Part shown: positions 10,630 to 22,267 of the stretch, one piece after another | Layout of the letters: every line of letters starts with the position of its first letter | Position numbering within the stretch: the first letter of the stretch is position 1 | Source of the DNA: Thunnus maccoyii | Lineage: Eukaryota; Chordata; Actinopteri; Scombriformes; Scombridae | NCBI RefSeq assembly: GCF_910596095.1 | Contig: NC_056540.1 | Span: 15,278,501 to 15,342,500, forward strand | Length of the DNA: 64,000 bases | Direction: 5' to 3' | Notes under the pieces: generated by a model | What the model was told of the DNA's origin: nothing | The model's input: only the letters and a program-made list of their open reading frames with translations | Database searches by the model: none | Program-made: the position numbers and the translations under genes

Positions 10630-10965
10630 TAGCTGACAAACTTGAAATCTGTTCTTCTCTCTGTCGTTGTCATTTCAGGGCGAATCATCACGACCCTCCG
10701 CCGCCCCTTTCACCTTCACTTCATCATGTCAGCGCCAGATCCGAGATCACCAGAAGCCCGCTCCTCTCCTCATCATCCAGATACCAATATTCCCATATTC
10801 ATCACCACCACCAGTGTCTACAGTCCATCGGGGATATCCTCTTCTACTCACGCCTTAACTTCCCTCTTTATGAATATGATGACATCATGATGGCGTCTAA
10901 TCGCCAAAGACTTTTCACATTTTCATCTCATTATGCATGTTCAATAAAGTCATTGTCACTTAAAA
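10630..10965 (+). other. Conserved exon-like block of unknown nature (copy 1 of 3)
   Basis: A pyrimidine tract ending ttgtcatttcag is followed by a GC-richer stretch. An ATG at about 10726 gives a 54-residue frame (MSAPDPRSPEARSSPHHP...) ending near 10890. AATAAA then occurs at about 10941, followed by an A-run. This resembles a spliced terminal exon of a plus-strand transcript, or the 3' end of a retroposed or mobile sequence. The frame survives in three copies (here, 32480-32815, 54850-55195) with a few substitutions. It is deleted downstream of gene C. No family was recognised. Confidence 0.4.
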
Positions 10966-11454
10966 AAATGAAGTCACCCCTGATTGAAATGACCTCATTT
11001 TATGTCCATGAACTACTGAAAAATAAGGTTAAAAAAGCAACAATATGCCATAATTCCTAAATTCATTGACAAACTGAACAACGCATTTTTCTGCCATCAA
11101 ACTGGGATTTGGTGATGACAACCGTTCAACATCTTGACTGTTTATTTGTACTTATGGGGAAATTGATGAGAAGACAGTTTAGCACAAGGAGTCTTTGGAT
11201 TATTAAAACTGTCAAACCAAACTTCACTTTAAGACATTTTTGTTTATATAACAGTTGGTGTGAGTGATGGTTGTGGCTGTTGTCATTCACTACATGGCAA
11301 AGAAAGAAGATTATTCAAATCTACTGATTATTTCAGTTCCTCATTTGTTACAGAAAAACATGCAGCAAGGTGCAAAAATAATGACATTCACACTGTGCTG
11401 CACTATGCTGTTGACCAGCAGTGGTGTCACAACATTTCTCTGTTATTTTCCTGG

Positions 11455-11980
11455 TGTGGGAGCGAAGTTACGTTTATGTATGTTTAGTTCGGTAAATAAG
11501 TGGAGTCTGTAATTTGTTAAACAGTTTATGTAAATTGAGAAACATAAGTGATTGTTATGTATAAGTCATTGAATAAGTTAATTAATAGTATTTTGTTAAA
11601 GTTCAGCTAATAATCATTTGATTAAGTGATGTTGATGTAAGCATGATATTTTGTAAAGGCTGCATTATTAAAGCTTCCTGTTAAAACAGTGAAGTAGGTT
11701 ACTGTCGCTTTAAGAGATATAGGTCCCTTGTGTTTTACTGGGGTGAACCTGTGGTTTTGAAAAGTTGAGACTCAAGGAAGGACCGAGCCACATGGTTTTC
11801 TAACTGTAGTACAGTTTGCTGATTAGGAGAACTTGGCTTTGAATATTCCTGTAAGAAGATACTACAAACTGCAGAATAAATACTTGTTTTATCCTTTTTT
11901 ACATCAGAGTCTGGTGGAAGTTTTTCCTCCTCAAGCTAATGTACACGAGTTAGGCCCTTGTTGAGCTTCAACCAGCCACA
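11455..11980. mobile_element. Solo LTR of an LTR retrotransposon (526 bp)
   Basis: Starts TGTGGGAGCG and ends CAGCCACA (TG...CA with a TGTGG/CCACA inverted end). It is flanked by the 5-bp duplication cctgg (11450-11454 and 11981-11985). It contains an AATAAA at about 11875. The orthologous sites at about 33300 and 39343 hold a single cctggtgt with no insertion. There is no internal region, so it is a recombined solo LTR. An identical-length copy is at 55680-56205. Confidence 0.85.
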
Positions 11981-12004
11981 CCTGGTGTGAAGCTCACCTT
12001 TGTC

Positions 12005-12030
12005 ATATCATCATCATCATCATCATCATC
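12005..12030. repeat. (ATC)n microsatellite
   Basis: Short ATC/CAT run followed by a CT run. It is expanded in unit III (56229-56264) and only a catcatcc remnant is present in unit II. Confidence 0.9.
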
Positions 12031-12759
12031 TCTCTCTCTGATCTCATTAGCTTATGTCTCCCTACACTGGTAAAATGCAAATGTCAAGTAATACTTAAAG
12101 ACTAATTTACACCCAATACTAGAAGATCAGAGAGTTTCAGTAAAGTATAATAACTCTGTGATGAAGAGTAATGTATTGCTCAGTATGCTCTACTGATCAT
12201 TATTTGAACTTAAACTGAAGCATGTAAACATTTGATCTATTTTTGCTGGTCTCAGCAGAGTTTTATGAATACAGAACTATTCATAAATAATGGTGATGCC
12301 TCTGTAAACCAGCAGAGGGAAACCTCACACCTACTTATACTAGTGATGAGACTGGAGGGTTTACTCAGTTCTCAGCAGGCATTAAAGGTACAATCCATGA
12401 TAGAAAAATGTCAACAAAAGGGCAGCTCACCCTCATTCAAAATACAAAACGGATTAAACTCAATAATTATTTATTTGTATTATATATTATTTATTTTAAA
12501 TTTATAACAGCACTAGAAAGCAACTACGTTAAAGCTCTTAATGTTTAATACATTGAAAGGTTTGTTTATGTGACATACAAATGTATGGACACAATGGGTA
12601 GGTTTGGATCACTATTTTATGTATTTTTTTCTGTGAAAGAGGCCAGATTTAAATATGTTTTATTTAGGTTTAAACTTTGTTTTGTGAAGTGTGGTTTTCT
12701 GTTCTGCCACATGAGGGAGTAGTCACCAGAGCGAGCGCTAGTTGTGCGCTGCGTAAGGC

Positions 12760-13712
12760 CTCCATTCCTCAAACAGAGAACAGCCTGCTGAACGAACACA
12801 ACTAACGTCTCCCGTTTCTGCTTCCCTGTATAAAACAGGTTAGTAATGTGTGCAAACCTGTCACAACTTATCCCCAAGGACGTTTTAAGCCTTTCTGATG
12901 TGGTTTGGACCAAGTTTAAGGTAGAAAACTGTGTGTTAGTTTAGAAGTCGAATAGAGCTTCGCTGGCTCCCGTGAGTAAATGTTGATAAAGTGGCGGCCT
13001 TACTATTAGTGTTTTTATTTATTTGTTTCTTCTGTAGCTCCTGTACATCTTCCTTAAAACAGCTGCTTAGTTAAGGGTTTAGTGTAAAATTTAATGAAGT
13101 GAATGCTATAGGTTTTCAGGGAGTGAGCATCGTGGTTAATGTATAGTTATTTAAATGTTATTGGTTGCTCATTCTGGTCAATACACTATGTTATTATTGT
13201 AAAATGGTAAAATGTGATATGTTAGTATTTTTGAATGGCCAAGGTTGTTTATATAGTGTATATATTATTGTTTGTATTATGTAGAAGTGTTCAAGTATGC
13301 AGTGAGATGAAATAGGCTAAACAAAACAAGCTTAAAACAGTGAAGTTACTGCTAAAGAATATTTTGCAAGCTGGTTGCGGCAGCAGTAAAACAGTGTAAG
13401 TTTTAGTACACAGATTTTACAGCAATATTTGGTAACTTAATTATTACTGGTAAATGTAACAACAGATTGGTGTGTAGAAGCTATAGTAGTACATTGCTAC
13501 TATAGCATTAACCGGTGACAGTTAATAATTGTTGTGTTGTTAATGGATGAATTGTTAAATTTGTTATGTGAAGATTATTGTGATTTATGAGTCAAGTCTA
13601 AAAGAGAGAAGAAGGTGAAATTGGTTTAATAAAAAAACAAAAAAAACAGAGAACAGCCTGCTGAACGAACACAACTAACGTCTCCTGTCTCTGCTTCCCT
13701 GTATAAAACAGG
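12760..13712. repeat. Pair of direct repeats about 875 bp apart, with unknown DNA between them
   Basis: A segment of about 65 bp containing gagaacagcctgctgaacga and ctgtataaaacagg occurs at about 12770-12840 and again at about 13645-13715. The DNA between has no coding signal. The same arrangement recurs at about 57015-57960. It could be the footprint of an insertion with long terminal duplications or a local duplication. The gene C flank lost this stretch. Confidence 0.45.
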
Positions 13713-14017
13713 ACACATCTTCTGCATACAGGTAACTCATGCCTGAGGCCGGAAACATTCACATCAGTAATGTGTGTAAACATGGGAGCAAATCACAGGG
13801 GTGTTCCATCAACGCAGCTAAAGAAAGCTGCACGTACTTGATATAGCCTGGATTCAATTAACGTCAACTTTCACTTAAGCCTCAGCCCGTTCCACTAACA
13901 TGATTCAGCCGTGTCTAGTCAATGCTAATTCTAGCCATGCTTGATCAATCATCATGTGTGCGTGTTTACGGGGTACATAAGCAGCCCCGAACAGTCGAGT
14001 GTTGAAAAGACGATACT

Positions 14018-15035
14018 ATGTTGCAAAAATAGGGGAAAACGAGAGCGGCGTTCTTTTCAGCAGCGGAACAAACCCTGCTGATGAAATTATAGAAATTATA
14101 TGAAGAATATAAAGACGTCATCACTGAAAAGAGCAATACTGTTGCAATCAACAAGGCGAGGGAGATGGCTTGGCAAACAATTGCAGACAGATTAAATGCA
14201 TAAATTATACAAGCCTACTTATTGTTTCATTTGTATTTATTAATAAATGAACATTCAGATCACTAGATGCTTTAAGACTGTGGCTATATAATCAGTAGGC
14301 TAGATAACATCAGATATATGTTTAAAACAATGGTATAGGCTATCTTAGGAGAACCGACATAACTACAATGCATTTACTGTTATTTGGTCAGTTTGGTGTA
14401 GTGTGTGAAGCTTCTCTGACCTTGTAACCCTTGACCTATATTCATTCTTCACTGTTGCATCTCAACAGGAACAATCTGAATAGCCAAAACAGAACTGGGC
14501 AACAAGTCAAAATACAATACAAAAACATTTTCCAGAGTGGTAAGTAGCGTATAATGCAATGTGAAATGTATTTGTTAACATAGTTGTTGAGCCGTAAATA
14601 TGTACCTTTGTAGCCACCCAAAAAAAAGATGGAAGCCAATGCTACTGGTGGGGGACCTCTGCCAGAGGACCTCACACCTGCAGAGGAGCTGCTGAGCCAC
14701 AACAAGGGGCAACCACTAATTGACTCCTCAGAAGTCATGCCCCAAGGAGCTCGGGAGACACATGTACAAGGTATTGTCTGCTACTTTTCCTCCACAGGTA
14801 TCAGTCTCTCAGTGATAATAACTAACAGTTGGCCTATATCTTTCAGTGAGTGGGGACACAATTTGCCTGCTGGATCCCCCAACTCAAGATGCTGAAGGCC
14901 TGACCCATGTGTGAATATGTCTTATCTTTGTCAAAACACTACATTTTATGTAAATCTGTCTCCTTTCACTTTGACAACTGCAGTGTTCATCTATCTGCAG
15001 GGAGATGGAGCCAGCACATCTGGTGCCCTTGAAGA
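14018..15035 (+). pseudogene. Myb/SANT-like (NAIF1-like) Harbinger partner gene, broken, unit I
   Basis: Exon 1 (14018-about 14208) reads MLQK, stop, then AAFFSAAEQTLLMKL, stop, then YEEYKDVITEKSNTV and AREMAWQTIADRLNA: a Myb/SANT-like DNA-binding domain with two nonsense codons. Exon 2 (14469-14539) gives TGQQVKIQYKNIFQS, the end of the domain. Exon 3 (about 14620-14770) gives a TGGGPLPEDLTPAEEL linker. Exon 4 (from 14847) gives SGDTICLLDPPTQD. A last piece (15001-15035) gives GDGASTSGALED. Order and motifs follow NAIF1-like proteins of Harbinger elements, which bind element ends and escort the transposase into the nucleus. Stops and frame breaks make it non-functional. The HARBI1-like gene is on the opposite strand at 17520-19019. 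Confidence 0.65.
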
Positions 15036-15451
15036 TAAGTACACAAAGGGCCTTTTCCAAACTAGCTCCCACACCCTCTCCCTACCTACTTCCACTCCAT
15101 TTGCATGTTCATGTGGAGGGTCTGCCATATTAAGTGTCACCCCAAACCAACTAGCGGGGAGTGGAAGTGGGTTATAAATTCCTCCAACAGTGAGCCTGCA
15201 TCGATGCTGACTTACTGAGCATGTGCAACATCTATTGTGTTCGTCATAGAAGACGCTCCATACAAATGGAAGTTCTTTGTGACACCTGTAAACACATTTA
15301 ATCTTAAACTGCTCAAACTAAGATGGACATTTAATATTGTCATACAGACGTTAACAATGTAAAGGTTATATTGTATTTAGGATCAAATATAGCTGTCTCT
15401 AGAGTAGAAAATGTTGTGTTCATTTGATTGTAAAATGTTGTATATTTACAG

Positions 15452-16300
15452 GGATTGTTGCAAAAACAAAGCAGCTCATACACATCAGAGTGAAAAATGA
15501 AAACATGTTCACCAAAAAAAGAAATGCCACCAAAGAAGCTTGGGAGTAAGTTTTATTTGTCTCTATAGGCTTAGGCCTACTGTGGAGTGAATGCCACCTC
15601 ACTGCCCACACTGTTATAAGTTTATGTAGCCTATTATTAGTGTTGTGTATAAAAGATGATGTTTCTGACCATAACAGTTTCTTCACTATCCTCTCTGACA
15701 TATTGCTTAACAGGTTCATTATCAAGGAATTAGACCTTGAGGGTGTTGTGTCACCCAAGTCTCAAAGAAATGGGAGAACATCAAAAAGATGTACAAGGTA
15801 AATTTGTTGTAACAGAGTGAAATGACTATTGTCTTAAATGCTGTAGTGATTTCTAATATGTTTCACTATTTGCACTAGGAACTGAGAAGGCCTCCCACTG
15901 GGTCTGGAACCGACCAGGGGGAGGAAACCCCAGCCACATGGTCATTTTTTCTTGACATGCATGAGGCAATTGGGTGCAAGTCATCTGTAACTCCTCCTGT
16001 TCTCATTGCCTCATGCATGTCAAGCCCTACTATACTCCCAGGTCCCTCTCCCTTCAGAATGTCCGATTCCAGCCCCAGTGACCCCCTAACCCCATCAGAT
16101 CCTGTTTCCCTCCCTAGCACATCTTCATCCTCACCTGACCCCCCCCAGCCTCCACCTGCCAAAAAGAAATGTGTGACCACTGAGCTGCTGATTGATTTTT
16201 ACAGAAAGAAGCGGACAAGGAAGAAGAGCGACACCAGCAGATTACACAACAAACAGAAAAATTCCTTAGTTTATTTGAGGAAATGTGAAGTCTTTTGGTT
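15452..16300 (+). pseudogene. Second Myb/SANT (MADF-like) Harbinger gene, broken, unit I
   Basis: Exons 15452-15545, 15714-15797 and 15879-about 16300 are joined at GT/AG sites. The product reads KTKQLIHIRVKNENMF and KKRNATKEAWEFIIKELDLEG, then shifts frame to SKKWENIKKMYK, then ELRRPPTGSGTDQGEE. A Ser/Pro-rich linker follows, then (after another frame change at a T-run) a C-terminal coiled coil, KFLSLFEEM. This is the helix pattern of the MADF/Myb-like proteins of Harbinger transposons. It is distinct from the NAIF1-like gene just upstream, so the locus is composite or nested. A 14-bp deletion relative to unit III removes the natural C-terminus. Confidence 0.6.
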
Positions 16301-16314
16301 TGAATTATTATTTA

Positions 16315-16401
16315 TATATATATATATATATATTATTTTATTTATCTATGTTCATATATATATGTATGTATATGTATGTATGTATATATATGTATGTATG
16401 T
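16315..16401. repeat. (TA)n / (TATG)n low-complexity tract
   Basis: Alternating TA with TATG units. The downstream part of the open frame spanning it is a repeat artefact. Confidence 0.9.
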
Positions 16402-17519
16402 ATTGTTTGTTCAAAATTAGTGATATTATTTATACATAACATGTTTCTCCTGTGAAGGAGGGTCTTTATTTCATTTGCAATGGATAAATAATAAATGAAC
16501 TAAAGAAAATTGACAATCCCTTTGTGTATCCTTCATATCTCCTGAGACAAGAATGTTCACAACCTCTTATTGTTATATCCCAATTAGTGTCATGACCTGT
16601 ATTATCTACACTATACTTCTGACCACAAACTGAGGTGCCATAAAGGAAAAGGTAATCACATTTATTGTTTCAGAGGGAAAACATTAATGTCATTAATGAT
16701 CACAGATAAATTCTAGTAATGTAAAACAGGCTTTTAGTACTCCACTTATACTTGCAGTGTTAGAGTGTCATTGTATTGGCAGTTACATGCGAAATGTAGT
16801 AAATGCAAATATAACCCAGCAAATTGAATGTGGGTAGTAAAGGTAGAAGGAACAAATTTTGAATTATTGCATAACAAGTGTTCTTTAAAAATGGATCTTG
16901 ACACTGGCATGTCTGAAAAATGGCTTATCTTCACTTGTACAAAAGATGAGTATGCAAGGAGTGCACTGATGTGGTCTATCCTACAAATATTAAACAGGTG
17001 CAGTTCTAAAGGAAAGTATTTTCCAACATAGGAAATGTCATCATATCCCAGGTGAGAAGGCTATGAAGGGCAACAACTGCATGCTAGCATTTTAAATATA
17101 TTATCTGTGTATCACATTATTTATAAACATGTACAAATTGGAGTGTAAGACAACAGTCATGCCTGACAATTACATTTATGTTGTTTGGGGTTAGGTGGAA
17201 GTGGTATAACTTAACATATGGTGATGTTTCACTTTTGTTGTGTAGTGAAGTTCAAGGGCCCCTACTGACATGCATATTTTGCAGAATATCTTCATGGTCC
17301 AACAGTTAGAAAAAAGTGATTTTGTAGTGCTAAAGATGAAAAGAGTAAACACACAGGTTTATAAGGCCAGTTTGTGCAGTTTTAATGGGCTATTTGGACA
17401 ATTAACAAAATCAGGACTGTCATTTTTTGTGAAATGAGAACTGCCCACAACTTAAATACAAAAACACAATAAAAAAGAAACAAAAAAACAGAAAAAACGC
17501 AGCACAAAATGCACAAAAT
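16402..17519. other. Non-coding interior of the Harbinger locus
   Basis: Convergent 3' ends of the Myb-like gene (plus) and transposase (minus). No exon-like signal was found. The DNA matches 59570-60564 in unit III except for a roughly 110-bp indel near 16460-16590. Confidence 0.5.
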
Positions 17520-19019
17520 TCACAAATAATCATGCTCGTGCAAGTACTGTGGCACCTGGACAGGTGCAGACAGATAGGCAGCAATCCTGTCCCTGATGTG
17601 GTTTCCAGGCCTTTCCTGTCCACCTGCACCAATGGGAGGAGCATTCTGGGGATCTTCTTTGGGTGAGAGGTCCTCCATCTCTTCCAGAACATCGTTCATA
17701 TGGATGCAAAGATTGTGGAGGAATGCACAGCAAACAAGGATGTCTGGTGCAAAATGTGGATGGACCTCCAGGGCCTTAAAGAGTGTGCCTCGCCAGCGTG
17801 TTTTCATCACTCCAAAAGCTCGTTCAACAACAGAACGAGCCCTGGAGTGATGCAAGTTATACCTCTCCTGGACCTGGCCTTGCAGAGGGTGCTTGTATGG
17901 GGTTATGATGCCAATTGGCTTTTCTAGGCAGGGATAGGCACCGCCCCCAAGGAGGCAGTAGCCAGCTGGAGGGTATAAGGCCCGGCAGAAGATGGGACTG
18001 TTACGCAGAACCCTAGCATCATTTACAGAGCCTGGATGGCCCAAACACATCCAAGAATCTGCATCTTGCATTTCATATGGCCTGCATTTGTATGGATGGA
18101 AAAAGCTTGTCAGCACGGTGCAGGTTCCCTGGAGCTCTAATACGAATGTGGCATCCATCTATGGCACCAGCAGCATGGGCAAAAGCAGGACTCCGTCCGT
18201 GCAAGTTAACTGAAGCCTTGGGCAATGGTGTGAAGCTCCTGTGGCAATGGCAGTGAAATTACAGTTGAGAGTTTGGCTTTTATGTCCCTGCTGACTCTGT
18301 GGATCATATTGTGCACAGTGGTCCTGGGAATCCCAAATGCAGAGCTGACCACAGAGAGTGATAGCCCATGGGCCAAACTATACAGGAACACAAGAACCTC
18401 CATCTCCTGGCCCCAACCGTGGTCACTTGGTGAGGTAATTAATTGAATCAAGTATGCCACAGTTGTTCTATTTAGATGAAAGTCCTTCTTGAGGCAGACG
18501 TCTGGATTACCGTACGACAGCATTATAGGGGTGGCATCATTTAACTGCATGTACAGCCCTCTGTCCGTCTGGAAAAAAGAGAATAACAGACTAAATTATA
18601 TTTGAATACTGTCAACACATCCAACATTCATCCACCTAAGTGATAGCATATGTATGGGCCTGTAGAAATTATGTTGCTGCTCTGACATTCTTCAACAATA
18701 TTCTCCTTGTCTTTGTCTTAATTGAGGACAAACCGTTTTATCACATTACAGTGGAATTAAAATCAAGAATGTACTAGGCTACATCTACACAATTCCATTG
18801 TTAATCTACAATAAATAATTTATAGAACTTACTAAAGAAGAAGAATATTCTACATAAAGATTAGATATGAATATAACACTGCTACAAAAAAACAACAAGA
18901 AAAAAAAAAGAAAAAAGATGAAAGTACCTTTCTCTGGTGCATCAACGCTAAAAGGCCCCTTAACGTCCATGCCTTCTGGAGGCTCTGTTCCTCTGATCTT
19001 CCAACAGCCAGTGGATCAT
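17520..19019 (-). pseudogene. HARBI1-like transposase relic, copy H1 (unit I)
   Basis: Exon 1 19019-18928, exon 2 18568-17520. Exon 1 starts MIHWLLEDQRNRASRRHG then TAA. Exon 2 has TDRGLYMQLNDATPIMLSYG, the helix-turn-helix stretch (LSLSVVSSAFGIPRTTVHNM) and a frameshift from a 4-bp insertion near 18190. It then has the DDE nuclease: AIDGCHI with the first Asp, GHPGSVNDARVL, YPCLEKPIGIITPYKHPL, ARSVVERAFGVMKTRWRGTL with the final Glu, and HNLCIHMNDVLEEMEDL. A TGA at 18073-18075 falls where ICDA, with the second catalytic Asp, would normally stand. The family cuts and pastes Harbinger DNA; this copy cannot. Of the four related copies, only this one keeps Glu in QEMEVLVF. Confidence 0.85.
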
Positions 19020-19789
19020 GGCAACAGTTGCCGCTCCCGAAAGACACTGATAACATTTCTACAAAATGAAAGACAAAGACAGTGACAACCCACAGAGACA
19101 TTGGGCCCTTTTTTCCTACAGGCACAAGGCCGGCACTGGGCAAAAAGCAGTCAGCAGTTATCTCATCTCTCCCTTTGACAGACACTCAGCAAGACAGAGA
19201 ACAAAGTAGCTGAGAGAAACACACTCAGATGACTTTTAAGTATAACACATTCTCAGTCAATCTATACCGTTACTGATGAATAACAAGGCAAACATAAAAT
19301 AAAAATATACTGTAGGATATCTATCAATATTACTAAATTACCCTGCAGGCAAAAAAGGCTCTTTACCTTGAATGGACAATTGTAGAGTCCGCTGTTCTGA
19401 TTCATGTCCATCTGAATCAAAGATTCGAAGGGTATATTCACCACCATCAGTCATTCTCAGGTTTTTTATCCTAAACATTCCATTACTGGGAGTAAAGATG
19501 GATCTGTCCTCTATCAGATTAGACACAATCTTATCATTTCTATTCTATTTCTAATCTAGAGTTACCATCTAGACATGACTGTTTTTTCTACCTTAAACTT
19601 TTGTTAGTTCCATACTCTTTGTTGCTAAGGTTGTTGCTAAGGTTTCTCCATGTATTGTTTGTGTTGTTCACTCTCATATTTCAGCTCAGATTTCATCTCC
19701 AACATGTACAGATGTATGTGAGAAGTTGACATTTGGAGTAAAGAATGAGAAAAATAAGTGAAATCCAACTACTATAGTTTGTTTCATGG

Positions 19790-19980
19790 TTTGTTGACGT
19801 AGCATCCTGAGATGGCGGAAGTCTGCCACTTCCAAGAGCTGGCCAATCAGAACAGAGTGGGCTCATAAGGAGGGGGTCTTAAGTAAGAAGTTTCTTAACT
19901 GTAAAACATGCAAAGATATTCCAGTAAAGCCCCAGATTAAAAATATAAACCTGTAAATGTGTGTCATATGTCTCCTTTAA
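19790..19980. mobile_element. DNA-transposon (MITE) fragment
   Basis: The end ttaaaggagacatatgacac (read on minus from 19981), followed by acatttacaggtttat, resembles the terminal sequence of common non-autonomous teleost hAT-type elements. Only one end is clear. It is repeated at about 42980-43172 in unit II. Classification is tentative. Confidence 0.4.
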
Positions 19981-20479
19981 GTTTGCTGCACTCTGTCTCT
20001 CTCAGAGCACATTTAGCATTACATGGGCCTGTCAGTTATAATGTTTCACTGTAGTACATTTAGTTATTTACTTTAGTCCAGTTTTACTAAATTAACCTCT
20101 CCTAGTCATTACAAACTCATGCTGTGTTTTTTACTACAGAACTTTACATCTTAAGTTTTCCAAATTATATGTTGGAGGAGGAAACTTTGTATAAAATGAT
20201 GCACAAGACATCTGAAGTTCAACTCTCAGTAATTTCTATGGTGCTCCCAATAAAATAATAAAAACATAGTGTTAGTGTTGGCATGATACAACTGAGTGTA
20301 TTGTTTTTTGTTTTTTACTTGAGAAAAAACTGAAGGGACAAGAGAAAATTAAATATCAGAGGAGAAGAAGTCCTTAAATCCTTAAAGTATAATGTATGTA
20401 GTGGACAATAATTGTAATTGTTTCTGTACATGCACACTGATGTGGCATTTAATCTCCGTATTCTCTATTGCTCTGCGAA

Positions 20480-21305
20480 ACAACAAGTTTTTTTATTTTT
20501 ATGGTGAATGAAACTCGTCACACAAAGTTTCAGCCGTCTGAGGCTCATTAAGAGTTATTTGTGTTCATGCGTGGATGACGCCAAACTATATCAGTGTTGA
20601 GCAGGACATAAACAGTGAAAAGGACAAAGTGGTTGGCAGGTTTGCCACTTTGAAGGAGAGGAGGATGAAATTTCTAAAAGGGACTCTGAAATGTACAAAG
20701 TTTGTTAAACTGTTTGGATTATTTTGTTCTATGGAGGATATTACACAAATGGACCAACGTTACACTAAACTACAGCGGTCTGAGCAGGGACAACAACCGG
20801 TGAGTGAAACATCCATAATTAGTCTTTATTAACTTAAATTGTAGTTATGAAGAAATCAGTCAGACTATTAGATTTATCTGTTGTTTAACTCCTTGTTTGC
20901 CGCATCTCAGCACCTGTCTGTGTCACTGCCTGTGGTGTTGTAGACTGTCCACTTTGTATTTGAATAAGTTGTAGACTGCCGTCTCTATTTTATGTTTATG
21001 TTATTCCCATGTAAGAAAGACATGGTACTGAGACAGTGCATCTGGCTTGTTGCTGTCTATTGGCGGTGGTGCTGAACTGTTAGTCAATCAATGTATGTAG
21101 AGCTCCGCATGCTGTCCTCAGTACTGAAACATTTGAACGTGGCTGGCGACCTGTTGTTTGGCTTCATTGTATGTTTTCGTAGACATAGGCTTGCTTGGCT
21201 CAATGATAATTTGTGATAATAGATAGGATAAATGACTTTATTAGAAGGGCCCCTTGAGAATGCTTCGCCCCCCCTGTGCTGAGAGTCTAGCTCCGCCCCT
21301 GTCAA
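20480..21305 (+). other. Insertion with an 85-residue open frame, possible DNA-transposon fragment
   Basis: This block separates the P1 leader exon from the V remnant and is absent from genes A-D. A plus-strand frame at 20575-20832 (MTPNYISVEQDINSEKDKVV...) is partly kept in unit II (43801-43983), where it stops after TQMD. The right part ends gagtctagctccgcccctgt, whose inverse (caggggcggagctag) resembles hAT-type termini. No domain was recognised in the frame; coding is unlikely. Confidence 0.35.
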
Positions 21306-22267
21306 GACCCCACAGGTGGATTCCAGTTCATTTGAGCTGCATAACACGTCATTGAAGAACTACTCACTATACTTGATCCTACTTGACAAAATGTCACAGT
21401 TGCACAACATATTACTCACATAACGTTAAATCAATATTAATATGTCAAATAGTGAAACAGCTCACCATGAGAAACTCCGAGCTGCATCACCAACAGTCCA
21501 ACCACAGCCTCCATGTCTCCTCACTGTTCAGCCTCAGGAGAACGTGTGGAAACTTTGACCAAGCAGAGCGTTGTTTCTATTCATCTTTTTATAGATAGAG
21601 AGAGAAAAAGGAAGTGGTTTACCTCCAACATGACCGAGAGCCTTCATATGTGTGATGGACTCGGTGGATGAAAAGAAAACATCCCTCCTTCCTTCACACT
21701 GAAAGAGGATTTGAGACTGACAGCTGACTTTTCTAAAATATCCAATATCAACAGTCACAAAAATAGATCTTATTATGTCCAGGTGATACTGTAAAACGTG
21801 TCATCTCTCTGTCTCACCATTGTGACAAAATAAGCATTTATATGATATATTGTGGCTCATAATTCTCATCTCTAAATCAATGATAACAAGTCAAATTTGA
21901 ACCCACTGACAGGTCATTATTACAACAGCATGTTGAGCTCATAAAAAATCAGCAAACTGTATTTTAAATTCAGGTTAATCATTAAAGTCTCCAGTCATGA
22001 AAAAGGCATAGTGATATATATGCAAAGTGCAAGGCATATATTGTATCTGAGAGAATAATATTCAGTTCAACTTAAAAGCTTCATAAATTTCAGGTAAACA
22101 TTGAAGGTTATATAGTGGAAAAGTAACGTACACCAAGGGTTGTAGTGAGGTGCTGATCACTGGAAGCAGATTCAAAAGCAGGAAAGATGTGTTGCACAAT
22201 CTGGCTCCATATGTATTTCTTTTTCATTATGATGACGTTTTGGCCCTCAGGCCTTCATCCATGATTG

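Larger units (their letters stand above)
19166..21514 (-). pseudogene. CD2/SLAM-like receptor relic P1 (unit I)
   Basis: Pieces in gene order: leader exon 21514-21466 (MEAVVGLLVMQLGVSHG, intact donor); V exon 3' half 19545-19367 (SNLIEDRSIFTPSNGMF, TDGGEYTLRIFDSDGHES, donor kept); and a degenerate start of the C2 exon at about 19212-19166, which runs directly into the Harbinger end. Stalk, membrane and tail exons are absent. The 5' half of V is removed by a deletion of about 690 bp relative to 42058-42750. The leader-V gap is enlarged by insertions at 19.8-21.3 kb. Confidence 0.8.

Noticed and set aside
16315..16401. Matrix-attachment or origin-like AT-rich site
   Set aside because: Simple TA/TATG repeat polymorphism explains it; no further signal.
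15957..16439. 160-aa plus frame ending in an Ile/Tyr-rich run (and 59077-59610)
   Set aside because: The C-terminal half is TA-microsatellite translation and a shifted frame; the natural product changes frame to the FEEMVDKI end.
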